From the NCBI GenBank assembly GCA_030704615.1, contig CM060733.1, forward strand, positions 45,694,001 through 45,758,000: 64,000 nucleotides of DNA. Direction: 5' to 3'. Positions 46,106 to 57,695 of this stretch are shown one piece after another. Within the stretch, counting starts at the first letter, position 1. Each line of letters begins with the position of its first letter. This DNA comes from Takakia lepidozioides. Taxonomy: Eukaryota; Streptophyta; Takakiopsida; Takakiales; Takakiaceae. Both the position numbers and the translations under genes were made by a program. Below the pieces are notes generated by a model, which did not search any database, was not told where the DNA came from, and was given only the letters and a program-made list of their open reading frames with translations.

Positions 46106-47379
46106 TGCCCTGCATGATAAACATACCAGAGATCAATGCCAGATTCTGCAGCCTCTTCCGTCCCATCTCTTCGCAGGGAATAACATACATGCACAAGTTG
46201 TAATGCTGTGGTATTGTTTACCTTCACCCTACATACGAGAGGGGTGGAAGAGGAGCATACCAAATCCTGCAGCAGACTTTTCTTTGAAAGCTCATTACAA
46301 AACGACGAGCATCTGGAACCTGTTCGGCACCGAGTGTTGGGCGTGGAAAGGCTGCATGATGCACTCCGTGCTTAAAAGCCTGCCCACTCTCAAGACTACA
46401 AACAAAGTTTAAATTTTGTTCGACACTAACGTCTCCACACTTACCTTCTTTCTTGACTTGACGCAGCCTAACTCTGGCTCTACAGTTGGCGTTGCCATGG
46501 CGGTGCACGCAGTAGTCCTACTGGGATTCTTCTGAAAGAAACGGTTCATGAAGATCGATGTCATCTCTTCAAGCTGCAGCACGGAATGGCACTAGGTCTC
46601 CACGAAGTGCAGCCAACATTTCCGATCACATCTTTGGTTGTAGGATTCATTTTTGTCTCGACTACATTAGATTTCTGTATACAAGTGGTTCTATTACAAG
46701 GGAAGGTCCGCTGAATGCATACGTCCTCCATGTTGCTTTCGGCGACGTGAGGAGCGGGCATGAGCAGCTCTCAAATGGTGACTCAATCGTGGTCTGCAAG
46801 TTGCACATCAGGGACACGCACAGCATTGCCCGTCAGATGAGAGAGACTGAATGTTCTCGTTGACAGATCTCTCTTCCAGACCTTACACACTTTCAAAGAA
46901 ATCTTCTTCCCAAGGACCATGTCACCATCGCAGGCAAGGTGAGATGATGCACTTTGGGGCAAATGGCGAGGCAGATTTTTTTCTTTTTCTTTGGAAATAG
47001 TCTTCCTAGAACACAAGATTTTCCATGATCTTCTGCATGCTTCTGTACTGCATGACATAAGGTGGTGGATCAGAAGTGGGCATAGCCTCTGTATTGCAAC
47101 GAGGATTCTTGCGATTAGTGTAACTATTATGTCCCATGATCTCAGGATCTTACAAAAGCCCTTGCTGGCAGGTGCAAAGGTGGTGGTGCTAGACAGAGTC
47201 AGGCACATGAAGATGAGCCCAAAGGATCTTTCCTTTCCCTGACGCGACTCTCCAGAATCCCACCAGGTCCCAAATCTCTCACCCCTACACATGTATGTGG
47301 GCTTGCACTGCCAGTCACACTACCACAAAGCACAGAGTTTTCGACATTACAACTTCACCTATGAATCACCAAGGTGTCC
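46106..47379. other. No recognised gene
   Basis: Contains open frames (for example minus 47,292-46,783) without a recognisable family. Confidence 0.4.
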
Positions 47380-48560
47380 TCCTTCCAATTGAAAAGCATT
47401 AGTCCTTTATGCACGCCCAACACTGTTTTCATTTCATCACCAAAAATCCTCATAAGCACACAGTCCATTGTTGGAGAGATGAAATCTGCAAAATTCCCTG
47501 CCCGACAATCTTTGTGAGGAACTTGGTGGCAGTATGACAATCCCCACATACCCTAAGGTTCTTGAATATTTGAAGAGGTGTCCAAGGGAGTGTGATGAGC
47601 CCAAATGTCCCGCCTCATGGTGTGGTAGAATACATCCTGTTTCCTCATTGTCTTGTCCACTTCATGCAACAGAAAGCATGTTTCAGGCTCATCAAGCTCA
47701 CATCTCGCTGCCTCCATCTGCCTAGCCAATTACAAGTCATCTGCCGGATGCAACATAGTATTGAAGGCATTTATCCAATAGCATCTTGTGGTTCCAACTT
47801 AAAGAGATGCTAGCATTATCTGCTACCTACAAAATTGCTGTTGATTCTGGCACCAAGCAATGAACCCAATACCAAAGCATCACTTAAAATGGATTTTTTG
47901 TTGATAAAGTCCTCTATGTGCATTCCTACAGGCGTGATGCCACAGAGAGGAAGAGATGATGCCCTTCCTCCACATGGCCCTACAGAGATACATGCTACTT
48001 ATAACTGACATAGACTGGCCTCACTGCTCCCTGATGCATTTGTTCAAAGAGTTGGGAGGCCTCCTAACCAAAACCATGTTAAGCACATCCAATGATAGCC
48101 ACATACCACAAGCTTGTTCGAGAATGTCGTCCAACATTTTGCCATTTCCCCCCCAAGCTTCCACACTCGGCACTTGGAAATTTGAGACAGATCCAGATTT
48201 CATGATGAGGGCATGGATGCACTTGCCCTCTTCAATAGCTGCTCTGTTGGCGCAAGCATTGAGGATGACAAAGAAAGGTACTCCATTGACTGTGTGACTT
48301 CGTTTGCTGGAAACATTGAAAAGCCTTCTTACAATGCCCATGCCGAACCAGACCTGCAAGCAAATATATAGTCCATCATACCACATCTTGTCGAACAGTA
48401 GGTGCATCCATCAAGGTCCGTACTTGCATTGCATGCTGATAAGAGCATTCCGGACCCAAATCTAAGTCCAATCCAAGCCTTCAACAATGCCCACATGGAG
48501 CTGTTTGTCCTGTCCCAGATGTGCTGCCTGTCCACACTCAGAATGCCCATGTAAGGTACC
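47380..48560 (-). pseudogene. Decayed DYW PPR gene
   Basis: On the minus strand, broken PPR text (MGILSVDRQHIWDRTNS, FFVILNACANRAAIEEGKCI) leads to a degraded DYW region: [16 protein letters not shown]-like sequence at about 47,490-47,560, in shifted frames. Many stops and indels. It lies between the two better-preserved PPR genes on the same strand, consistent with tandem duplication. Confidence 0.75.
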
Positions 48561-50142
48561 TTTTTGCCTTCAAGTCTTCACAAGAGAGCATATGGCCAAG
48601 ACTCTCATGGCTCCATAATTTCCTGCTTCAATCCCCCTTTCTGCCACATTGTGCTCAGGTCCCCACTAGTTCCACAAGGTTTCCTTGTTTCTATGTTGCT
48701 CCTCTATTCAGAACTATTCTTAGTGAACGGGCACAGATACCAGAAGACCTTGCATTGCTTGTCGATGGCGGACATGCCTGTCAGCAACAGTTGTGCAGGT
48801 GGAGAGAGGTTGGCCATCGACATCCAATGCAACTTTTTCCGAAATCCCTCCCAGTTCATCAAGAATAGCTATGGTGCAATCGATAGTCATCCCTTTGCTG
48901 GCAGCAATGTTGTCCACTTTGAGGGTCCCGGCTCGAACTTCAATCCTATCCTCTATGGCGAATATACTGAGCAATCTCTGCTCATTCTCTGCCAGCTCAT
49001 GGTTCTGAGCATTTCTTGAGCCAAATGGTGGCGCAAGTCGTCATGGTGTGCAGAAGCAGGAGAGAGCACCAAGAAGGGATAAGAAAGAGAAGACCGGCAG
49101 CTAGGCCAGACACACCACCTAATCTTCTTGTGGAGATTAGTGTAGACAAGAAGAAACAGGAAGCCTACCTAGGGGTGGCATGTAAAGACTGCTGCAGCGA
49201 GAGAGCAGCCGTGGAAGACCAAGAGAGAGAGACAATTGCAAGCCAAGCGGGAAACTGAGTCACCAAAGTTTCGACTCGGACCGAACCTGCACGGACAGGC
49301 TCGGTACAACTGTGCCGAAATACTTTTTGTCATGGCAAGACCTAACTCTCACCTGAAAAGTCCAACCCACCCTGGAAGAAGCCAGTGTACTAGCTAATCT
49401 ATGCTTGATTCCGTCTTTTGGTTCTTAGATTAGCTTTGCGGCCTTCCAGATTTTCCAAAGACCTATCAACATCTCTTTCAAAAATCACCTCAGAAATGAA
49501 ATTCAAGAAGGGTCCTTCAAGGCACTAAATACTCTCAATACTCTTGAAGAGTCTTTTCAGGACGTGCACAGATCAACTCAGTCCCTCAGACGAACACCCA
49601 TAATGTGGACACCATCCTCCATTACCCTGGGTATCAAATTCTCTCCTCCGACCCCTCAGCATTTCTACAACTGTTCCCAGACGGGCTGCAATGGTGTCCC
49701 GTCCAGCTACAGATTCGATGCCAAAACTTCAGCAACACATACTTGTCCACCTCTGACATAGTCAAAGATGGTTCAGGTGGATTACAAGTAAATGAAACCA
49801 GCTCGGTATAAGTTGTATAACCTACCACATTTAGTATGAAAATCAACGCAGCTTGATGCTTGTTCAAAAGACACCCCTTCTTTGCTGCAAAACATTCAAC
49901 CTCCAGAGCTTCAGGGTAATCTTCTGCATAATCTGTGGAGTCCTCCACAACAAGGTACTCTTTCACTGCTGCTGTTCAGTCACGATTATCACCACAGGCC
50001 AAAAAGCGAGAGAGCAGAGGTGACTCCAGCACTACATCACAAATTATTTTCTTTTCGACTTCGCTCTTAGTTTTCAAAAAACGGGGACAAATTATGACCT
50101 TCACATCCTCCCAATTGAACTGATGCACATTTTCTTATGGTT
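48561..50142. other. No recognised gene
   Basis: Unique-looking sequence with short frames. No domain or repeat that I can name. Confidence 0.4.
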
Positions 50143-52667
50143 TCACCAGTAATCCCCACAAGAGCAAACCCCATCTTCAAAGTGGTGAAAGCGGTTGGCA
50201 TCCCGTACAATAATTGCTCGCCCAACAATCTTCGAGATAAACTTGGTGGCCGTGTGGCAGTCGCCACACACTCGGAGATTCTTGATGACGCGGACAGGTA
50301 CCCCAGGTGCAGTGCTGATCAGCCCAAAAGCAATGGCCAGTTTCTCACTGTGGTGGCCAAGACAGAACTCCTTTTGGTCCTCCTCCACATTATGCAATAC
50401 AAAGCGAGTATCAGGCACATACCCCGCCTCCTTCATCCGCTCAGACAGTGTCTTCAGCTCAGCATGGATTTCCTCACTTGTGGGTGTGATTTGCCATCTA
50501 CAACGAATGTATTCTGGCGGTTGTCAATCTGTATGTAACAGTGACCTGGCTGCTGTCTAACACCTATGTCCTTCATCATTTTCCTAACCTTTGCAGTGTC
50601 GTCCCACCTGCCAGCTGCAGCATAGATGTTTGACAATAGCACATAAGTTGAAATGTCCTGTGGATGACACTTGAGAAGGCACTTTGCCGCTCGTTCTGCC
50701 ACCTCCACGTTCCCATGAATTCTGCAGGCACCAAGTAGGGCACCCCAGACTGGAGCATGTGGTTCAATGGGCATTATGTTAATCAAGTGCTCTGCCTTCT
50801 CCAATCGCCCTCCACGGCCAAGAAGGTCCACCATGCAGCCAAAATGCTCCACTGTCGGAGTGAGGCCATGATCTTGAATCATAGAATCAAAGTAGTGACA
50901 GCCTTCATCCACTAGACCCATGTGGCTACATGCGGAGAGAAGACATATAAAGGTGATACCATCTGGCTTCAAGCCTTCCTCTTGCATTTTTTGAAAGAGT
51001 TGCAGGGCTTCTATACCACACCCATGCTGAGCATATCCTGTGATCATCGCATTCCATGACACCAAATTTCGTTGAGCCATACTGTCAAACACTTTACGTG
51101 CATCCTTCATGCTCCCGCATTTGGCATACATGTCAGTGAGGGCAGTCTCCAGAATTATATGTGGTGCCATTCCAGCTTTGATGATGTCAGCATGGACCTC
51201 TTTGCCCTTTTCCAGGGCTGCCAGGCTGGCACATGCCTTGAGAATGCAAATGAAGGAAATCCTGTTGGGCAGTACCCCTTCCAAGATCATTTGGTCATAG
51301 ATTCCGAAAGCCTCCCTACCACACCCATATTGAGCATATCCTGCACTCATTGCATTCCATGAAACCAAATCTCGCTTAGCCATATTGTTGAACACCTCAC
51401 GCGCATCCTTAATGCTCCCACATTTGGCATACATGTCTATGAGGGTATTCTCAAGGATAATATCTGATGTGATTCCAGCTTTAATGATGTCACCATGGAC
51501 CTCTATGCCCTTTTCCAGCGCTCTCAAGCTGCCACATGCCTTGAGAGCACAAATGAAAGTGACCCTGTCAGGCGTCACACCTTCCTGTATCAATTGTCTA
51601 TAAGTCTCTAAAGCCTCCCTACCACACCCATGATGGAGGTATCCTGCACACATTGCATTCCATGAGACTACATTTCGTTCAGCCATCCTGTCAAATGCTC
51701 GACATGCATCCTTTATGCTGCCACACTTTGCATACATGTTAACAAGGGCAGTCTCCAGTATGATATCAGGCACTATTCCAGCTTTAATGATGTTACCATG
51801 AATCTCTATTCCCTTTTCCAAGGCTGCTAGGCTGGCACATGCATTGAGAAGGCAAATGAATGTGACCCCATCCGGAGTCACCCCTTCCCGTATCATCTGC
51901 TCGTAGGTCTCAAAAGCCTCCCTACCACACCCATGCTGAGCATATGCTGCAGTCATTGCGTTCCATGAGACCACATTTCGTTCAGCCATCCTGTCAAAGA
52001 CTTGGCGTGCATTGCTTACACTCCCACACTTGGCATACATGTTAACAAGGGCAGTCTCCAAAATAACATCTGTTGCAACTCCAGCGTCGACAATGTCACC
52101 ATGGACCTCTTTGCCCTTTTCTAGGGCTACCAGTCTGGCACAGCCATTGAGAACGCAAGTGAATGTGACCTTGTTGGGTGTCACTCCTTCTTGTATCATT
52201 TGCTCGTAGATCTCTAAGGCCTCCCTCCCAAACCCATGCTTGGAATATGCTGCCACCATTATAGTCCAAGTAAACACATCCCGTTCAGGCATTTTGTCAA
52301 ACACTCGGCGTGCATCCACCATACTGCCGCACTTGGCATACATGTTAACGAGTGTGTTGAGTAGACATATATTTGGCTTGAATCCACTTTGTGTAATATG
52401 GACATGCACCTGCTTCCCCTCTGCTAGGCCCTTGATCTTCATGCACTCCTGCAAGAGACAAACATAAGTATTGGAGTATGCCGAACTTTGTTCTTGGTTC
52501 AAAATATGCAGTGCCTCTTTTAGTTGTCCTGCTCTGCAGAGTGTGCCCACATTCCCCCAAACGCCAGAAGAGCTTTTGTGGACTCCCTCTCTTGGTCTTC
52601 TTTCAGGAGAAGTGGTCACGGCGGAGGTGTCTGACTCAAAAAACTGTGCCTGATTCAACCCTGCCAT
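50143..52667 (-). CDS. PPR protein, PLS class with E and DYW domains (one frameshift)
   Basis: About 840 residues, starting [13 protein letters not shown], with [15 protein letters not shown] as in the related copies at 38 and 62 kb. Five S-type segments ([80 protein letters not shown]) mark the PLS triads. E motifs ([35 protein letters not shown]) and a complete DYW domain ([30 protein letters not shown]) follow. One base appears missing near 50,470, in CACCCACA-AGTGAGG: restoring it would connect SHPQ to [17 protein letters not shown]. No introns. Likely an organellar C-to-U editing factor. Confidence 0.86.
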
Positions 52668-53137
52668 CCTGCATGAATCAGAGCTTTAAATTGAATAAAC
52701 CTTGCCACTCAAACACACCTAATACATCTCAAAGTTCCCTTAAACTTCCCTGCTATATGTCAACAGGATCATGTGCCTTCCATAGCACAGCATGGACGTG
52801 CACACTAGCAAAAAAATGCCCACTCAGATACAGCTGCAATACCATTACTGCTGTTTCAGAATGGCCAAACAAGTACGACATAGAGAACTGTCTTCACCCT
52901 CACACTGACAAAAGTTTACCGCGTAAAACCACTGTTGAAGACTGTCTTGTTGTGTGTGATCTCTGATGCACCCCATAAACCTAATTTCTCTGTCTCAGTC
53001 TGAAGGGAGAGAAGTAATTATTCCTTCATTGGTATTCTGATTCTTAATTTATGCAATGGGCAGCTCACTTTCTGCCCTCCTGAATTTTAAGTAATAGTAC
53101 ACAGCATACCCATGCAACTAACAGAGAAGGATCAGAG
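52668..53137. other. PPR upstream region
   Basis: Promoter or intron sequence upstream of the PPR gene. No separate gene seen. Confidence 0.4.
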
Positions 53138-53350
53138 CTACAGGAAGTCTACATCTGTAAAGGAGGGACTGTCGTACTGGAAGCGGTCCGATGATGCCCC
53201 CCAACGGGGGCTTCCTGCACACTTTAGCCTTGTTGTGTCCAGCTTCTGGAATTGACCAGCTATCCACTCAGGCTTCTTGGTGCTGTCAATCCACATTGCT
53301 TTGTTGGTGCTCTTGTGCTTCAAATCTGGTTCTCTAGGATGAAACTGCAC
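53138..53350 (-). other. OSB-type PDF motif upstream of the 52.7-kb PPR gene
   Basis: The minus strand encodes HPREPDLKHKSTNKAMWIDS then TKKPEWIAGQFQKL, matching the PDF-K-H-K and W-I-D-S pattern of OSB proteins. It lies about 470 bp upstream of the PPR start on the same strand, the arrangement seen at two other PPR loci here. It could be an upstream exon. Confidence 0.6.
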
Positions 53351-53978
53351 CCATACTCCATCCCTGCACCCTCAGGCATCCCTTCCACCATTACAAAAAT
53401 GAAGGTATCCTTGCGAGGGGACAAACATACCTTAGCAAACACCCCATTTCCCACCTATGGACCTACACTAGTTGCCATGCTGAATTGGTGACAAGAGTGA
53501 GTGAAAACAAAGTTTCTGTGCGTCTGTAAGAGAGAGATACACAGAACTTCAGTAGGGCAGGAGAACCTTGAACCAGTCCCAGCAGGATAATTTTCCCTCT
53601 AAAAAGCATCAGCTTCAATCGAACACTGCTCCTCTAGCCCTCAAGCTTGCAAGAGATTTGATACCTCTGAGAGCAGCTGTCCAGTCACAGGGAATTGAGT
53701 GTAGTCTAGTGCGCTGCCAATTGCCCACATACTAGAACATATGAGGTTGATCCAACAATGCTCCTCAAGCGGTCTAGCTTCCACCACGAGGGACAGGAGT
53801 GAATATGAGAGAGAATGTATGAGAAATATCATTAATACAGAAAGCTTTTCAATGCAACTGCTTCCTGCTGCAATATGGCAGGCATTCACCTTATTGCATC
53901 GTTTGTCCGAACTGGGGTTTGTAACGCATTCCTTCCGAAGCATGTCTTCGTCTGTGTTTTGGCTTTGTGGATAATTGC

Positions 53979-54270
53979 GTGAGTTGGCAAATTCCTTGCT
54001 GAATGTGACCACAGGTGGTAGTGCCAATTCATTTTTCTCCTCCAGACGGCCTACTTGCTCCTCTATGGTCTCGGCCTGCAAACATATTTCAATGAAATTC
54101 GGTTTGGCGGAGAGCAACGCAGAAAGGCCAGCCTCGAGAGTCCCTAGAGAAGGATCCCACGGATGCCATACGTGCTGCAGTAGCCGATCCTTCCCCATCT
54201 CTCTTGCCAAACCCCTTTGACAATGCTCCCAACAGGGGCATGCCTGCTGCTTCTCGAACTCTTTTGCCAA
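53979..54270 (-). CDS. Hypothetical two-exon fragment
   Basis: A minus-strand frame with LLQHVWHPWDPSLGTLEAGL leads to a TTTGCAG acceptor at about 54,078, followed by AETIEEQVGRLEEKNELALP and SQNTDEDMLRKE. It looks protein-like but I do not recognise the family. A second frame above it is also open, so the upstream exon is unresolved. Confidence 0.3.
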
Positions 54271-54394
54271 GCCCTTCGGCCGCTGCTGCTAACAGAGTGC
54301 CTGGGTAGTATGGAATTAGCCAGCCGATCCAGCAGTATACCCAACTATCAGTATTCAACAAGAGAGAGTGACATAGCATCCGTGATAAGTCCAT

Positions 54395-54951
54395 GATAAG
54401 CCAGTGCAGCTAGACACATGCTCTGCATACTCCGCTTTCCTCCAACTCAAGATATTCTGCCCTGTTGATTCAAATTCTATGCTCTGGAAGCAGAAGTGAG
54501 GCTTTTGAGTCTTCTGCAGTCTGCTATTTCCGAGCTATGTTTTGTATACCGTAAACTCGCTACGATTCGTGTTCGTATCGCCTCGACCCTCTAACACAAA
54601 CAGTCATGTTTTGTCAATTCAGCAGATATCGTAGATTTTCAGTCTTTGAATCTGAATGTTCTCTTGTTGCAAAGTTCAATCTTCCTGATTTAGCTCAGTA
54701 GTATGTGGCCCCTCTGAACTATTGCAAATGCAGTCATCACCCGATTATGAGTGTGTAAGGAAGGGGATTAGAAGCTGGTAAGGCAAGACTTGGTTGTTTG
54801 CTTTCATCGCTCCGACTCACATAGAGACGTCTTCGCCGTTTTTTTTATCTTGGAGATTGGGAGAATCTATAAGATATAAGATGAGCATCAATTACGGGCA
54901 CTAGCCCTTGCGGCACACACCCCTCCCGCTTCCTCCACGCAGCCACCCTCA
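54395..54951. other. No recognised gene
   Basis: AT-rich sequence before the non-LTR retrotransposon. Its 5' end cannot be placed. Confidence 0.4.
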
Positions 54952-57470
54952 TTGGTCAGCAGGCGACTTCGTCATAGTCTCGTGTTAGGCCACGTTGGCG
55001 AGTACTCGCACGCGGCCAAGGCTTTAGCACTTTCCACATCAACGCCTCCATCAGCAGATACTGTCACCGCCTTCGAAGCCCTTCACCCATCGGCTCAGGA
55101 TATTTTGCCGTTTTTTGTCGAGGACTTCGAGCCAGACCAGGATCATCGGGAGGTGTTCACTCAGGCCTTCACGCGCAGTCCCCATCTTGCAGGGGCAGGT
55201 CCTTCCGGTCTCCTGTATGAGCACTTGCGCGGCTGTTTCTCTCCACATGATTCTACTAGTGGCTTCTCTCAGTTATTTCAGATTTGCTCTTTTATTGCTG
55301 CAGGTCGTATCTTCGCCCCAGTGGCCCGTCTCCTTGGGGCCTCCAGATTGTTGGCTATGATCAAACCCTCAGGTACTGGCATCCGCCCTATCGCAGTTGG
55401 AGAGGTTCTTTATCGTCTTGTCAGCCGCTCATTTTGTCTTCAGTTTCGAGATGCCTTCTCCGGACACCTCTTTCCTCACCAGTTCGGGGTCACCACTCCA
55501 GGAGGTTGCGAGGCGGTGGTTCAGGGGATTCGTGCAGCTCTTGATCTTCATCCGGATTGGGTAGTTCTCCAGGTCGACGTCACCAACGCTTTCAACATTG
55601 TGTCACGAGCAGCTATCTTTCAGGAGCTCGTTCAGCCAGAGAAGATTTCCACCAGCTCATTCCGTTTGTTCGATTATTCTATGCATCCACCACTCCCCTA
55701 TACTACAGTCAACATTCTCGCCTATGTGAGTGTTCCATCATTCAGTCCAAGGTTAGGACCCGCCAAGGCGACCCTTTAGGAGGACATTTGTCTGCCATGG
55801 CTCATGTCCGCGCCCTCACGCCTTCTGCAGAAGTACACTCAACTTGTCTTTTTCCGTCGGTGGCAGACGACACGCACATTGTAGACCCTGCCTCACATGT
55901 ACTTTCAGCTTACCATCATTTTGTCACCCAACTCTCTGCAGTGGGCCTTTCAGTACAACCTCGCAAATGTGCGGTGTGGTCTTCGTCCGGTCTCCCTGCA
56001 GATTTTGTTGTCCCTGCTCACTTCATTGCTCCGCCCAATGGCATCAGAATCATGGGAGTCCTTTTTGACACCACCCAGTTCACAACGTCCTTCTTGGAAG
56101 ATGCATTCCACCAGGATGCCACCCACGCCGATCTCTTTTTTAGGCTCGGAGATGTACAGGTAGCATATATAATCTTGACCAAATGTTTCCTTCAGCGTCC
56201 CTCATATCTCTTGCGCAATGTTCCACCCAGCCCAAATTTCCTACACCTCTTATCTAGGTTTGATACTACCATGATGACTATCTTCGGGAGATTGTTAGGA
56301 CCAGGAGCTCTGGAAGGTGCTCAGGGACTTTTGCCACGACAGCAAACCACCCTATCCATCTCTTCCGGTGGTGTGGGTCTTTTGTCCACTGTCACTACCG
56401 CCCCGTCAGCTTTCTTCAGCAGTTGGGCGTTGGTGGCGCCAACCCTCGCTTCACGATTTCTCTGTGACCATCGTCCCATCCTTATGGACGTTGTTGTACA
56501 TGTCGACAGTGGCATTTTACCCTTCCAGCAGCATCTCCGCTCTGCACGAGTTCTTCTTCTGACACCGGCGCGAGCATGTCTACCACCATTTGAGCAGTTG
56601 GTTGCTCAAGGCCTCGACCATCTTCATGAGTCCATTTCCGAGCGCGTGCACCGTCATTCATTTTTCGGCATGCTCTCAAGTGCTTCTTCTGAGTTGCATC
56701 GAGCCCGACTTCTATCATGCGCAGAACCCGGAGCAGGGGCATGGTTGGCAGCACGACCCACTATCGCACATTTTCGCCTCTCATCCCTTATTTTCACTAC
56801 TGCGCTCCACCTTCGACTCGGTTTGCTTCATCCTTTGGCATTGGGCCTTCAGCGCTGCGTCTGTCTTCAGCCCATCGATGACCTTGCCAACCATCTCCTC
56901 CGCTGTCCATGTGGTGGTGAGCGCACTACGTCTCATGATATGGTTCGCGATGCGGTGGCATCTATTGCTCGAGAGGCAGGGTATCATGTACTGCGTGAGC
57001 AACCACATCTATAACCCACGCTCACGTCCCACTCTACACGCTGTCATGTTGACATCGTTCTATCTAGAGATGGTTTGCGTACCCTAGCAAATGTCGTTCT
57101 CGCCGACCCCACTCGAGCGGATCTGCTATCTCGCGCAGCTACCACACCAGGCACAGCAGCCACTGTAGCAGCTCAGGCCAAGGAGCGCGACTACAGCGAT
57201 CGTCACCCCACCGACACATTTATTCCACTGGCGGTCGAGATATTTGGCTCATTGCACCGGCACTTCGACGATTTCATGCGAACACGTGCACATCACGCAA
57301 CCAAAAGCGGGTCCACTGGCATCCCAGATGCCTCCGTCATTGTCGCCTACTATCGACAACATGTTTCAATTGCTTTCCGCCTCTGCCTGGCACTTTGCCT
57401 TTGCCTATCTCCTTGCCTAATCTCCTCCACCTCCAAGCTGTTGGCTGGGAAGGTCGCTCTGCTTGAGTAG
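54952..57470 (+). mobile_element. Non-LTR retrotransposon ORF: RT plus restriction-like endonuclease, frame-broken
   Basis: RT motifs in order are AGPSGLLYEHLRGCF, GIRPIAVGEVLYRLVSR, HQFGVTTPGGCEAVVQGIRA, VVLQVDVTNAFNIVSR, TRQGDPLGGHLSAMAHVRAL and the catalytic VADDTHIV box (about 55,860-55,885). A Cys/His segment (CVCLQPIDDLANHLLRCPCG) comes before the C-terminal domain. After frame breaks near 57,010 and 57,060 comes DIVLSRDGLRTLAN, then VVLADPTRADLL, AKERDYSDRH and TFIPLAVEIFG. This resembles the restriction-like (PD-D/ExK) endonuclease of early-branching LINEs such as R2-like or Utopia-like elements. Frame breaks also occur near 55,640. There is no apurinic endonuclease domain upstream in the window. 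Confidence 0.8.
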
Positions 57471-57629
57471 TTTACTATAGCTTCTGTTTTCGTCGCCGGT
57501 TGAGTAGCTTACTATAGCTTTTGTTTTCTTCTCTAGCCGAGTGCTTACTATAGGTTTTTGTTTTCTTCTCTTGTTTCTTGTTCCTCCCCCCCTCCCTTTT
57601 TGGGAACTTCTCATTGTATGCACGTTCAC

Positions 57630-57695
57630 CCATTATAGATGTTGTAAATAAAGTCTTCCACCCATTATACATGTTGTAAATAAAGTCTTCCAGGG
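57630..57695. repeat. 34-bp tandem duplication with AATAAA
   Basis: CACCCATTATA-G/C-ATGTTGTAAATAAAGTCTTCCA occurs twice in succession, ending the retrotransposon region. It could be the 3' end of the non-LTR element, which often ends in short repeats. Confidence 0.7.

Noticed and set aside
46783-47292. 169-codon minus-strand frame
   Set aside because: Mixed hydrophobic and basic sequence without a recognisable family or flanking signals.
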